The notes under the pieces: generated by a model
Seen by the model: only the letters and a program-made list of their open reading frames with translations
The model's database searches: none
What the model was told of the DNA's origin: nothing
Assembly (NCBI GenBank): GCA_903813345.2
Contig: CAIIXF020000010.1
Location: 26,562,425 to 26,626,424, forward strand
DNA from: Owenia fusiformis
Lineage: Eukaryota; Annelida; Polychaeta; Sabellida; Oweniidae
Length of the DNA stretch: 64,000 nucleotides
Direction: 5' to 3'
Part shown: positions 33,821 to 45,046 of the stretch, piece by piece
Layout of the letters: every line of letters starts with the position of its first letter
How positions within the stretch are numbered: position 1 is the first letter of the stretch
Translations under genes and position numbers: made by a program

Positions 33821-35618
33821 AATTTAATGTAAAAATAGCCATCATATCGAGTTATAGAGTTGCATCATTTGCGCCTTTTTTCCTTCTATCACATTCGCCA
33901 TCATTAAATAAAATATTCGTCTCGGATATCAGCAGTTTCATGTAAATAAGCTAATTGCTTTCCTTGTGAATTACTTTATATTAAAAGCGAATTACACTAT
34001 TTGATCAGCAGTCTACAAAGTAACGATTGATGATCTAAACAATAGTATTGTCTTAATCGTATCGCATATTATGATTTTTATTGATAAATGTTTATGGGTT
34101 TGTTTTTTTGTTTATCACGTCTTTAATATCAATTGATGTCTCCATTGGCTAAATTATCTCATTATATTTGCAGTAGTTCATATTTCACAAAGTAAGAATC
34201 TGAATCGCATAGTATGTTATAGATTCCTTGCATCCTTAATTCCGTTTCCTCGGCCATGTCTTTTTTCGATCAAATATGCTGTGGTGACGTCTTGACAAGC
34301 TCTACGTTCCTCATCCCCAGAGAATGTACGTTACAAGACCATTCTAACAATACGATGTAGAGTGTGGACCATTTCACGTTGAACGCCTACTAACGGATTG
34401 CCCAGCGCGATGCAGCAAAAGCACACTGAAATGGCCTTTGACAATAATTGGTCCCAAGACTATTGTTAATTTGTGTAATTATATTCCCAAGTGCAAGCTA
34501 TTGTCATAATCATGCCTATCAAGTGATATCCACATGAGCTTCTCGCTTGTAGTTACACAACTATAGCTGAAGTTGTTTGAAATACATTAAACCATGAAAC
34601 AGTAGCTGAACCATACATGATCGACAGTAGTAATGTTTAATCGTCCAAGCTTGCTTATAGAAACAGTCGCTTATTCAGTTATTGAGAAAACTGGTCGATC
34701 ATCGCATATGTGATGATGTAAGAACTACATATCCTAAAGAATACTAGTATTAACTGTCTCGAGGACTTGTGTTTATTGGGAACGCCACTTACAACGCCCT
34801 GTTTAATTATCGATATCTGATTAAGCTGATTTCTAAAAAGAACACGTTAGTACGCCTACTTTATTTCCATTCTGATTCTGTATTATTTCGTAGAACATTC
34901 TTTGTTCTTATAAATAGAGCATTTCATTAAAAAAAGTATGATCTTAAACTACAAAATGGGTGCTAAGTACCAAAGAAAGTTTGATATTATAGTACCCCGG
35001 ACAGCTAGTTGAGCATTGTGTTCTTCGGCTATCATTTCTCGTACCTATATGGCGCATTGAGCTTAAAGATTTTCTAGTGTTTCTTCATTTTCCTCATATC
35101 CATTTTGAAGCAATTAAAAACTATTCAATATGAGGTGATGCAATGTTCGTGTACGCACCGGGGACATATATTTCCAAGTGAGGAGTTATTTCAGTTTTTT
35201 TTTGGTGCAAAGGAACATACATCGTTTGTTAAAGACTATCTAGGTTCAAGACATTCCGCCAAATTGAGCTATTTCAAATGTGCTATTAGCAGGTCTGCAC
35301 CATAAGCCCATATATGGAAATACCTTGGTCTTTATCATCCTAGGTTAATGATAGTTTTTCCTCTAACATTAGTGACGACCAGTAATAATGTTCAAACTCA
35401 TCCAGGGGCATGGTGTAAGCTTTTAAAATTTGAACGATCATTCATTTAAGAATGATTTCCAACGATTTCATGATGCGGCGGGCTTGATACCGATCTGCTG
35501 AGATTTTTCAAAACATGCTCAATTGAGCTCATTAACCGAGAGATACAATCTTATCATGAATGGTGTGTATTTGTTTGCCCTTTGAAACTGAAAACGTTTT
35601 CAACATATGACCCCATTA
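33821..35618. other. 5' flank of first exon A
   Basis: Presumed promoter and upstream region of the channel gene. No coding and no clear regulatory motif seen. Confidence 0.35.
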
Positions 35619-36201
35619 TACAGGGTGGTCCAAAAATTGGAACATTTTTTAATTGAACACAAAACCTTTATTTTTCCTCTAAAATGTACCAGAATTGTAC
35701 TGAGCATAGTTCAGTCACTTATCTCTCTGATGTTGAGTTTATAGGTGCAAGCCACAAAGTTAATGCATTAAACTAGTCAATGTTTGATATGACCCCCTTT
35801 TCTTAAATATACACTTGTCAATTTCGCCGCTACTTTTTCAAGTTTTCTTTATTTCAAAGCTTTAATGAACATGTTGATTGCTATACACATTTTATAAAAT
35901 CATATTCAGTTGACAAGAGGTATTAACATCTATGGTTTACTAGAAAACTATTGTGTTCTTGTTAACTTAAGAATACCCCAAATCATTATTTTTATTTAAG
36001 AGTAGGAAAGAAAGAACATGTAAGAGGTGAGTGATTGCATAACCCATACAGCTACTAAAGTGACAAAATCATTTGTTTCCACTTTTCAGTAAAGGGGAAA
36101 CTGACCAATTATTTACAAGGCTTTATTAAAGACCACCTCTAGTAGATGTGCATATCTCACGAGGGATGAACCCAATATCCAAACCGATCGTACATAACTG
36201 C

Positions 36202-36536
36202 TTTATCCTATAGCAAGTAGAGTTTTCTAATTTTCTTTCAATTTTTTTCAATTTTTTTTTATTTTTTCAATTTTTTCATATTTTTCAATTTTTTCTATTT
36301 TTTCTATTTTTTTTTCTTTTTTCTTTTTTTCTATTTTTTATTTATTTTTTTTCACATTTTTATTTTTTTCAATTTTTCTTATTTTTTCAAATTTTTTTTC
36401 GAAGCGGGAAGATATGCCCTGGAGCGGGAGATATGGCGGGAGATATGGAGGTTCAGGATATGGAAACCTCAAAATCAGAATACGGGATATATCTTACCAA
36501 CTTATCTCCCTAAAACTCTACTTGGCATAGGATAAA
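36202..36536. mobile_element. nested hairpin element 1 (T-rich core)
   Basis: The end TTTATCCTATAGCAAGTAGA pairs with TCTACTTGGCATAGGATAAA. The core (about 36230-36400) is an almost pure T/(A) tract, followed by GAAGCGGGAAGATATGCCC and related GGGAGATATGG repeats. Confidence 0.75.
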
Positions 36537-36541
36537 TTGAT

Positions 36542-36808
36542 TTATCCTACACTAAGTGTACTAAATGTATAATAACATGAAAAAATAAATTTGATATTTA
36601 TTGGCAAAATGAATATCTGGAGGATATCGTAACGATATACTCCGGGCGGAGGATATCGTGACGATATACTCCGGAAAACCCAATATGCGGAGGATATTGT
36701 CACGATATACTCCGCTTGTTGATTTCCCGCCAAATTGACTCTATCTGGCATGAAATTCATTTTACAATGATATTATACACTCAGTACACTCCTTGTGAGT
36801 GTAGGATA
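36542..36808. mobile_element. nested hairpin element 2
   Basis: Ends TTATCCTACACT / AGTGTAGGATAA. The arms continue through GTACTAAATGTATAATA and its mate. The core is the 36619-36715 hairpin array. Confidence 0.8.
36619..36715. repeat. array of three small hairpins
   Basis: Three near-copies of a ~26-bp palindrome (GGAGGATATCG, one or two bases, then CGATATACTCC), the middle base being A, G or C between copies. Spacing is 5 and about 15 bases. Confidence 0.88.
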
Positions 36809-36812
36809 ATAA

Positions 36813-36955
36813 GAACATCCTATGATTTTTTTCAGAATATCATTTTAATCTTCTCGGTGATATTGATATATGCACTCGTTCGCTTCGCTCTCTCGTGCAA
36901 ATATCAATATCACCTCGTAGATAAAAATGATATTCCTCAAAATCATAGGATATCC
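36813..36955. repeat. nested palindrome 3
   Basis: Arms ACATCCTATGATTTT and AAAATCATAGGATAT, then AATATCATTTT and GATATTGATAT with mates. On the minus strand the apex is GC-GAA-GC (loop about 36884-36886) with tandem G-A mismatches on the stem below. Confidence 0.9.
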
Positions 36956-37454
36956 AATAAATATTCAATGAATATTATTCATATTAGAACAAGAAAGGAG
37001 AGGGCTCATTTACCAGTCAAAACAGACTGCCCTTGCCTCCTTCTGGAGAATATTCAATCAGTAGTTCACCCAACAATAGCCATCAAAATATGCTTGATAC
37101 CCACCCAAAAATGTTGAATATGTTCATATATTTGATCTTCCAAGGCAAAGATATAAGTAGTTTGTTCAAGCTGATTTTTTTAACCAAGATGGCTTGGACA
37201 AAATCGAACGAAAAGCAAGGTGAATGAATCATTTCAAAGTCCCAGGCTTCAACTTGTAATTCAGGAGAAGAGGGGTCATATCAAACATTGGTTAGTTTAA
37301 TGCATTTACGTTGTTGTTTGCACCTATAAACTTTACATCAGATAAATAAGTGACTGAACTATGCTCAGTTAAAGTTTGGTGCATTTTAGAAGAAAAATAA
37401 AGAATCTATAAAGAATTCAATTATTAAATTTCCAATTTTTTGGACCACCCTGTA

Positions 37455-38090
37455 TAAATAAACATTTTGACACTTTAAAGATATCGGGTCTCCTAAAAAC
37501 ACAATTAGAGTAACCCCCTGATTTTTCGTGTTATTTGATGTAAAACAAGTTTGTTTATCAACTTACCAATTCTGAGACTTGAATTAACAGTATCAATTCG
37601 ATGATTGTTCTCAGCCATGAATTTCCACTTTCATCAATAGAAATTCAAAATAAGATTTAAAAAGCCCGCTCAAATTTGTTCCAGTCTGATTCCATTTTCC
37701 TTCATTTTCAACAGATTGGTTTGGCTCAGAGAAGCCATATTTATTACTTCTAAGGGGTTAAAATATAGATAAATCCCAAAAAACATTGTTTTCATTTATT
37801 GTTTTCAACTTATTGCGTTCAATTCTGACAGTTGGTTGTTATGTTGGTTGTCCTGTTGATTTCTTCAATATATTGGTGATATTGTGCTTATGATTTGGTC
37901 TCAAGATATATCTAAGGTATATATAATGTTTTATGAGCAATTATATTGGGACATTAATGATTGTCCAGAATAGAAATCTAGACGACTGGATCTTTTTAAA
38001 GGAACAGATTTGCACCTGAGATGACTATACTGAAACAAAAAAATCGATAAAAAATGCAAAGTACTAGTCTCGGTTTGGAGAATGAAGTTC
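37455..38090. other. gene-free stretch
   Basis: Nothing recognised. Confidence 0.35.
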
Positions 38091-38340
38091 ATCAGTCTAC
38101 TGCACGTTACATCTCTTTTGGACAATTTTGATATTTTTACATATTGTAGATTTAGATATCCTCTTTTGAATATCCATGATAATATAATAAGGGTGTTATT
38201 TATATATTTTTCATAAAAAAATATTAGCGCAGTATGAACTTCGTTCTCCAAACAGACACTTGTCATTTATTGGATCGGACTACTTCACGTTACGCCTACT
38301 TCGGACAATTTTGATATTTTTACATATTGCAGATATGGAT
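38091..38340. repeat. tandem duplication, period ~181 bp
   Basis: The block GGACAATTTTGATATTTTTA, then CATATTG, occurs at about 38118 and 38299 in the same orientation, with flanking CACGTTAC and CTTCxTTCTCCAAAC also repeated. Confidence 0.75.
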
Positions 38341-38596
38341 ATTATTTCTATACTTTTAATAAAAAATTATAAGCCCATTAGACTTTTCTCCAAGTCGAGA
38401 CTTGTCTTTTTCAAATGACTCAGCTTAGGTTATCTTTGACATTTTTAAGCTTGAGATAAAGATCTACATGTAACATAATATAAGTGTTTTCTTTTATATG
38501 TACATGTAGTCTAGATGTCATTTTAATAATTTCTGTTAAACCGCAACATATACCCACTAGGGTGTCTAGCGGCTTGTTTTTATAGTGTATATTATA

Positions 38597-40895
38597 CACG
38601 GGGGATAAGCAAAACGAGGGCGAAGCCACGGACTGCGACTCGCGTAATTCAAAACGAGGTTACAACGCATTATAGCTGAACAATGGCAGTAAGTCCAAAC
38701 TTAATTTGGAAGGCATGTTAGGATTTGGGGTAGATTATTGGTTTGGATATTCTACAGAATAGCTAGTATGTTCCAGTCGGTGATCAACATATTCATACTC
38801 CATCTGCAATGGCATTCTTGGTGCTCGGCTGTCCAATAGTTTAGCATGAACACAAATGAATTCGAAATCTGCCACAAAAAATGTAATTTTGTCAATATTT
38901 GTCCCTAATATACCGATTTAAACAAAGGAATCAGAAATGACATCGAATTAATATAATTATTCATGTTCTGTTGTTACAATTACATCTTCGTGTGATATTT
39001 GGTAAGCGGAAAACGTACAATTACATAGAAAATTGGAATTTATAATAGTCGCAGTCCATCCATCTGCCCAACGCAGTCCGCGACTCAGTGTTGCTTTATA
39101 TCTGAAGCTGAACGCAATCACAGCCAAAGGTAGATAGCACAATGTGAGTACAGGTGTGGCCGAAATGGAGCAACTTTGGACAAAATTGAATATAAAGGGC
39201 TATTTTAATAGACCTACATCGTGTCTCAATCCATTCTGCAAATATATACAAGCTGTCAAATACAGCTGAAATCATGAATTTATGGTAGCTAGCAATATTG
39301 ATGGTCTGTTGGAAAGATCATCCAAATTTACATTAACTCACCAACTCTCCAATTATTTGATATTTTCCTGATATCTTAAATACTAGTTAATGTACCCTTC
39401 CCCAACAGCTTTTATTGCATCATCAAAAAGTTAATTGTTTCGCATTTCTACTTCTTATAAAAAGTCTCACCACTATCCAATTATCTATATATTTAACCCT
39501 ATCCACAAATTGGTTTGTAATAAACATATTACGTTGTCATCTTGCGCTCGACTGTTCTGCCAAATACCATTGCACAGAATTGGTCGAATAGCCGATAGAT
39601 GTCATTCATTGATTAAACATGACGTCATATTCGAGATCTTAAGATAAATCTGACGTCATGACGTCAGTGCCATAGAAACTAAGATTGTCTTATTTTATTT
39701 TGACGTCATTCCAATGTAATGAATCAGTTATATCACCAAAAGTTATCATATTTTGTTTGAAATTGGCCGAAAAGTTAAAGGTATGAGGATTCTAATCTCA
39801 ACGGAATCAAACAGATCTACCTTCAAAGTTACAGAAACCTGAGATGACTAAGATACCATATGATTTTAAGTACCTCTACCAGATCGTTGAATATCCTCAT
39901 TTCACCATTTTGACGCCATTTCTAATGGATTTCAATGGAGTCATGCATGAATTCCTCATGATTTTTTCAAAACAAATTGGCCGAAAAGTGTGTATGTGTA
40001 CATTGCTTAAAACATGTTAAATCAGTAAAGGTTGATGTCTAGTTATAGAAACCTGAGATGACTAAGGTGGCAAATCAATATCATTCGCACAGTAAGCGTT
40101 CGAAAAATGTCTCCATTATAAATCCCATAGGCTTTGGAAAACCGGAAGTAATGGGTCTGCGCATGCGCAGTGAAATATTGGACAAATTTTGTGCAATGAC
40201 GCTATTGAATTGCCATATTTCTAGGTCTTAAACGATACAATATAGCAATTTGGGACATTGATTCAGGTAATAGATATATGTCAATCAACGTAACTTTGAA
40301 TGATAATCTGGATGCTGACTTTTCTTTTCCTGAAACAATAATAGCGTAGGAATATAGTTTACACTATCCTATTTATTTCGTGTTCGCGGCTGGACTGCGT
40401 TACTTAGAATATCAATGGAGGCTGTGTTGCGTTGTTGAAATAGCTTTGTTTACTGGACTGCGTCCACTATGAATGCGCAGTTTGAATCTAATTTTCTCCT
40501 CATGAACACATTCTATTATCAAATCATTTTCACGAATTATACTCGGAGCCTCAACTAACCTTTAGATATCAGAAACGTGTTAAAACTCCTTTCAAATGTA
40601 TAGTAAATTAAATAATATGCACATATTTTACAGGTAAAATCAGAACTTTGCTACTGTTTTAGCTTGATCTGGACAACTGCTTATTTTCTTATCTACAGAC
40701 CAACAGTAGATACAGAGTAATATTTTGGTCACCGATTAGACACTACGATAGCATTTAAAATACCTGGATTTCTCTATTTTGTCGGAAGAAGCAGAAGGCA
40801 CTGCAGGATGTCCCTCCATTTTGGCGCTGGGCTGCGGTGTAAAGTTACGCGAGTCGCAGTCCGTGGCTTCGCCCTCGTTTTGCTTATCCCCCGTG
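38597..40895. mobile_element. 2.3-kb TIR element with 5-bp target duplication TTATA
   Basis: A 51-bp TIR is identical at both ends (it begins CACGGGGGATAAGCAAAACG and ends CTCGCGTAA). It is flanked directly by TTATA at 38592-38596 and 40896-40900. Each TIR contains GGC-GAA-GCC. The interior has no convincing ORF, so it is a non-autonomous copy of an unassigned superfamily. Interior blocks repeat GCAGTCC(A/G) motifs near 39050-39090. Confidence 0.9.
39618..39716. promoter_or_regulatory. cluster of CRE-type palindromes TGACGTCA
   Basis: TGACGTCA occurs at about 39620, 39651 and 39659 (overlapping as TGACGTCATGACGTCA), with TGACGTCATT at about 39709. CREB/ATF proteins bind such sites. An NRF1-like TGCGCATGCGCA lies at about 40157. 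Their presence inside a transposon suggests, but does not show, regulatory activity. Confidence 0.45.
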
Positions 40896-40900
40896 TTATA

Positions 40901-40950
40901 TAAGAATTATGAAATAAATAGAATTGAAATTGAAATTGAAAAAGATTGTT
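40901..40950. repeat. (GAAATT)n short tandem repeat
   Basis: GAATTGAAATTGAAATTGAA immediately after the TIR element; it resembles a non-LTR 3' tail. Confidence 0.5.
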
Positions 40951-41587
40951 TGTTCAAGACAAAGGGTAGGCAAATATATAACATAATTCTCAAATCATCT
41001 GTTTGGGGTACTATTTATGTATAGTTGTATGCTCAAGTGAATTGATTATGCTATGGACATCAGATATTTATCTGTAAATAGCTGTTAAAAGCCTTAACGA
41101 TCAAACCTTTATTGTTTACACTCGACACTCTAATCATTGGAACCGGTTTCACTTATCGGCGAGTATTTCAGTCCCACACAAACTTTTCAGGTCAGTATTG
41201 AGCGCCATCCAAAAAACCTTAACCAGTTGACATAATAATGTTAAAGGTATTTAACGAAGCTTTAAAAGGGACATTTTACGTTGAAAAAAGTTAAATTTTA
41301 TTTCTCAACAAACTTAGGACAATTCACAATTACCTCATCTAAAAACTTTAATAAAAACAGGATTTAACTTTTGTAATTTCAAAATGTATGAAAAAATATT
41401 GATGAAAAAAACTCCTGTAAAAAATCAAATTCTTTTTAAAAAAATCAAATTTATTTGATAAAAATCGGATCCGTAGGATTATTGGCTTTTAAAAGAATGG
41501 TACGGAACTCTGTGTTATAAACACGAGAACTTCAAATGAGCAGTGCCATCCTTCCCTCTTTATGATAATATTTCAATAAGCAATTAT
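40951..41587. other. gene-free stretch
   Basis: Nothing recognised. Confidence 0.35.
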
Positions 41588-42110
41588 ATTTATTTATTTA
41601 TTGCATTACCACAAATACATTGTACATGGTATAGCTAAAATATATACAATATAAGATGATAAAACAAACTACTACAATACTACACTGTTGAAATAAGGGG
41701 GTATATAATACAATAAAATACATAAACTTTTGAGAAGTTTGTTTGACACAGTTTGGAAAATTAGGTACTTAAATGGCTTCATTGATTCGTTTCTGATAGC
41801 ATGTTTTGATGAAGTTGAGTATGTCAGACATATTAGTTTTATATTGCATGATAAATGTGGATGAATTTTTAGCATTGTCTAACGTGGTGAAAGATGGACA
41901 CGATTTTTGGATTGATGAGTAAAGGTATTTCCTTTCATTGCATAAAATTTACATTGTGTCACAAAGTGCATTTCATCTTCCACACTATTATCATTACAAT
42001 ATATACATTTTCGTTCTGTGACTTTTTTATTTTTTCAGTTTCATTCTCAAATGTGTAAAAATGGCCCCTTAAAAGATTCGTCATGTAATACTCGTATACG
42101 TAATGTCTGA
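41588..42110 (-). pseudogene. LINE 3' fragment (RT C-terminus)
   Basis: The minus strand encodes, in broken frames, ERKCIYCNDNSVEDEMHFV then TQCKFYA, the C-x2-C...H-x4-C knuckle with VEDE.HF typical of LINE RT C-termini. It is followed downstream by diverged coding and an (AAATA)n tail at about 41588-41600. It is 5' truncated and nonfunctional. Confidence 0.65.
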
Positions 42111-42149
42111 TTTTTAGTTATTTGAAGACCAATTTCATTATATTAGGAC

Positions 42150-42590
42150 AAGACGGCGACAATATAACTGACAAGATAAGCTGGCTAGTGACGCAATATG
42201 ACAACACTTACAGTTACAGTTATACAAGTTTGTAAGTACATAAAACAAGATGGGCACCAGGAATGAAACTTGCACAACTCCTGAAGCTATAACCTTTACA
42301 AAATAAATTGAATCAGTGTATTTGCATTTCATTCTGAATTATAGATTAGAAATACCAATGATATCTAATTCATTAGAGACTACCAGCTTGCAAGTGTAAA
42401 AAATAAGAAGGGTGCTAGGAGTGAACCCCGCACGACTCATTTATAATTGATACAAACTGAACTTGTTGTAATGCATGCATGCCTATATATAGAACAGTAG
42501 TACCAATGAATGATGTTAAATTTATCAGAGTATGATAACCAATTAGTGAGTATACAAAACAAGAATGGTGCCAGGAATGAATTATTTATT
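42150..42590. repeat. diverged tandem repeat, period ~160 bp
   Basis: The block AAAACAAGATGGGCACCAGG (about 42241) recurs as AAAATAAGAAGGGTGCTAGG (about 42399) and AAAACAAGAATGGTGCCAGG (about 42556), each in the same orientation. Confidence 0.7.
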
Positions 42591-42744
42591 TTGACTTGAG
42601 CTCGTAATATGTATTATGTGTTGTCCTATTAATCCCATTGAAAACAGAGATAAACCTTATATTACAACTGTATTTCCCAACGTATAGCTTAATATGTCAT
42701 CCGAGTTAATTTAGAATGTAATGTAAGTTCGCATTTTTTTTATT

Positions 42745-45046
42745 AGACTCCAGATTGAAAATCTGGAGTCTATTGCTTTTGCCAGTTTTATTATTATTAG
42801 ACTCCAGATGAAAATCTGGAGTCTATTGCTTTTGCCAGTTTTCTTTATTATTATTCTTTCAGAATCTTCCTCCTTCCCAGATTTCTCAGCAACTAGAAGA
42901 GCTTACTTTAAGCTGCTTACATGATTAACTAGGGAATGTATCTGGGATGATGGGAAATTAGGTCAAATTTTTATCTAGGTCAAAGGTCAAGAACTAGGTC
43001 AAATCCAGTACTTTGTCACTTTTTCCCATTATCTCGGTCGTCCTTCAATATTTTTGATCCTTGTTTTTTTCATTGTGTTCCTCATAAAAAAGTAGAAAAC
43101 CTAGGGTCGATTTAGTTTTTTGGTATCTCAAACCGATTTCGAGATATCAGTGTCCGAAAACGAGGTCCAAAAAAAATTTCACCGAATCCAATGTCCGGGA
43201 TATCAGTCTTATAGGAAATCTTCTCAGGATTCCGAATCTGAAAACCAAATTTCGATCTGACTTCCGGTTTAGAAGTTATGGCGTTTTGAAGATTCAAAAT
43301 CGCTAAATTTGGTGCCCCATGTTAATTCAATGGGAAAAAATATTTTTTTGAAGTGTAAAATACGAGATATAGACTAAGCACAGCTAAACATAATGGAAGC
43401 CCATAAAAGAAAGGGACCACAAGACCTTCTTTTCATAAAAATTTGGACACTAAAATGCCTAGGTCAAAATCTAGGTCAAATTCAAAGTTTTTCCTTATTT
43501 TTGCGATTCTGACACTACAGATTAATTATATTCTTCGAAAATTTGTATACATGTAGCCAAGAGTGTGCTAATAGTGTTAGCCTTTTGCCGTCAGAAAGTA
43601 TTTTGACCCACTTTTGAGATATGGTGTCCGAAAAGTAGGTCAAACTAAAAAATTCTCCAAATTTAACGTATGAGTTATGAATTAGGGGTAGAATTTTATC
43701 AGGAATCCGAATCTGCAAACCAAATTTTGATTCGACCTCCTGTTCGGAAGTTATGGCGTTTTGAAAGCTCAAAAATCGCTAAATTTGCTGCCCCATGTTA
43801 TGTCAATGGGAAAAAAGATTTTTTTGAAGTGTAAAATAGGAGATATAAACTGAGTACAGCTTAATATAATGAAAGCCTATTAAAGAAGGGGACCTCGAAG
43901 GCTACTTAGCTTCAAAATTTGGACACCAAAATCCCTAGGTTAAAATCTAGGTCAAATTCATAGTTTTTCCTTATTTTTGCGATTCTGACACTATATTCAA
44001 ATGATTTGCTTTAAAATGTTGTATACAGGTAGCAAAGAGTATGCTCATAGTGTTAGCCTTTTGCCGTCAGAAAGTATTTTGACCCACTTTTGAGATATGG
44101 TGTCCGAAAAGTAGGTCAAAATAAAAACTATCCACATTTAATGTGTGAGTTATGAATTAAAGGTAAAATTTTCTCAGGAATCCAAATCTGCAAACCAAAT
44201 TTCGATCCGACTTCTTGTTCTGAAGTTATGGCGTTTTGAAATCTCAAAAATCGCTAAATTTTTTGAAGTGTAAAAATACGAGATATAGAATGAGTACAGC
44301 TAAACATAATGAAAGCCCATAAAAGAAGGGGACCTCAAAAGCTACTTTCCTTCAAAATTTGGACACCAAAATACCTAGTTCAAAATCTAGGTCAAATTCT
44401 TAGTTTTTTCTTATTGTTGCAATTCGGACACTACACTTCAATGATATTCTTCGAAATTTTGTATACATGTAGCAAAGAGTGTGCTCATAATGTTAACTTG
44501 TTGCCGTCAAGAAGTGTTTTGACCCACTTTTGAGATATGGTGATCGAAATGTATGTCAAAATAAAAAGTTCTCCAAATTTAACGTATGAGTTATGAATTA
44601 GGGGTAGAATTTCCTAAGGAATCCGGATCTGAAATTAAAATTGCAATCCGACCCCCGGTTAAGATTCTAAGCCATTTTGAAGTTTGAAATTCGCACTTGC
44701 CAGTATTCACGATGCAGATTGATCAAATAAACTTTCAAAAATTCCTACATACCCTACTTTACCTCCCTACCTACTCAGCTACTTATTTGACTACTTACTC
44801 AATTGCTTAATTAGTTATTACTTACTTAGCTACTTACTCAGCTACTAACTCAGGTACTTACTCAGCTACTTACTAAGCTACCTACTCAGCTTTTTACCCA
44901 GTTACTTACTCAGCTACTTACTCAACTACTACTAAGGTACTTACTCAGCTAATTACTCAGTTAATTACTCAGCTCTTTACTGATCTATCTAGGTAAAATA
45001 AATCTGGAGTCTTAAATTGAACTTGTTCAATTTCACAAATCTAGTT
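42745..45046 (+). mobile_element. Helentron/HINE-like element, copy 1
   Basis: The 5' part carries GACTCCAGATTGAAAATCTG as a hairpin (duplicated in tandem, 42745 and 42799). The 3' part carries AATCTGGAGTC, then a hairpin (AAATTGAAC-TT-GTTCAATTT), then a few bases and CTAG before T. Inverted subterminal repeats, a 3' stem-loop, a CTRR-like end and an internal minisatellite are the hallmarks of non-autonomous Helitron-like elements. The body is three-plus copies of a ~475-bp unit (AAAAGTAGGTCAAAATAAAA ... TTTTGACCCACTTTTGAGAT). Open frames across the unit are artefacts of the repeat. Confidence 0.6.
44751..44990. repeat. minisatellite, ~15-bp units (TACTTACTCAGC type)
   Basis: About fifteen units of the ACTTACTCAGCT type; a second array lies at 47005-47215 in the neighbouring copy. 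Confidence 0.85.

Larger units (their letters stand above)
35619..37454. mobile_element. mariner-type DNA element with ~190-bp TIRs
   Basis: Left end TACAGGGTGGTCCAAAAATT, right end complementary (TTTTTTGGACCACCCTGTA), TA at both boundaries. TIR similarity continues ~190 bp (TATGCTCAGT, AGTGACTGAACTATGCTC and GGGGTCATATCAAACATTG with their mates). There is no transposase ORF; the interior is filled by nested hairpin elements (36202-36955). Confidence 0.88.

Noticed and set aside
36230-36400. T-rich tract as a possible LINE poly(A) tail
   Set aside because: It is enclosed by the inverted repeats 36202/36536 and has no adjacent retroelement coding.
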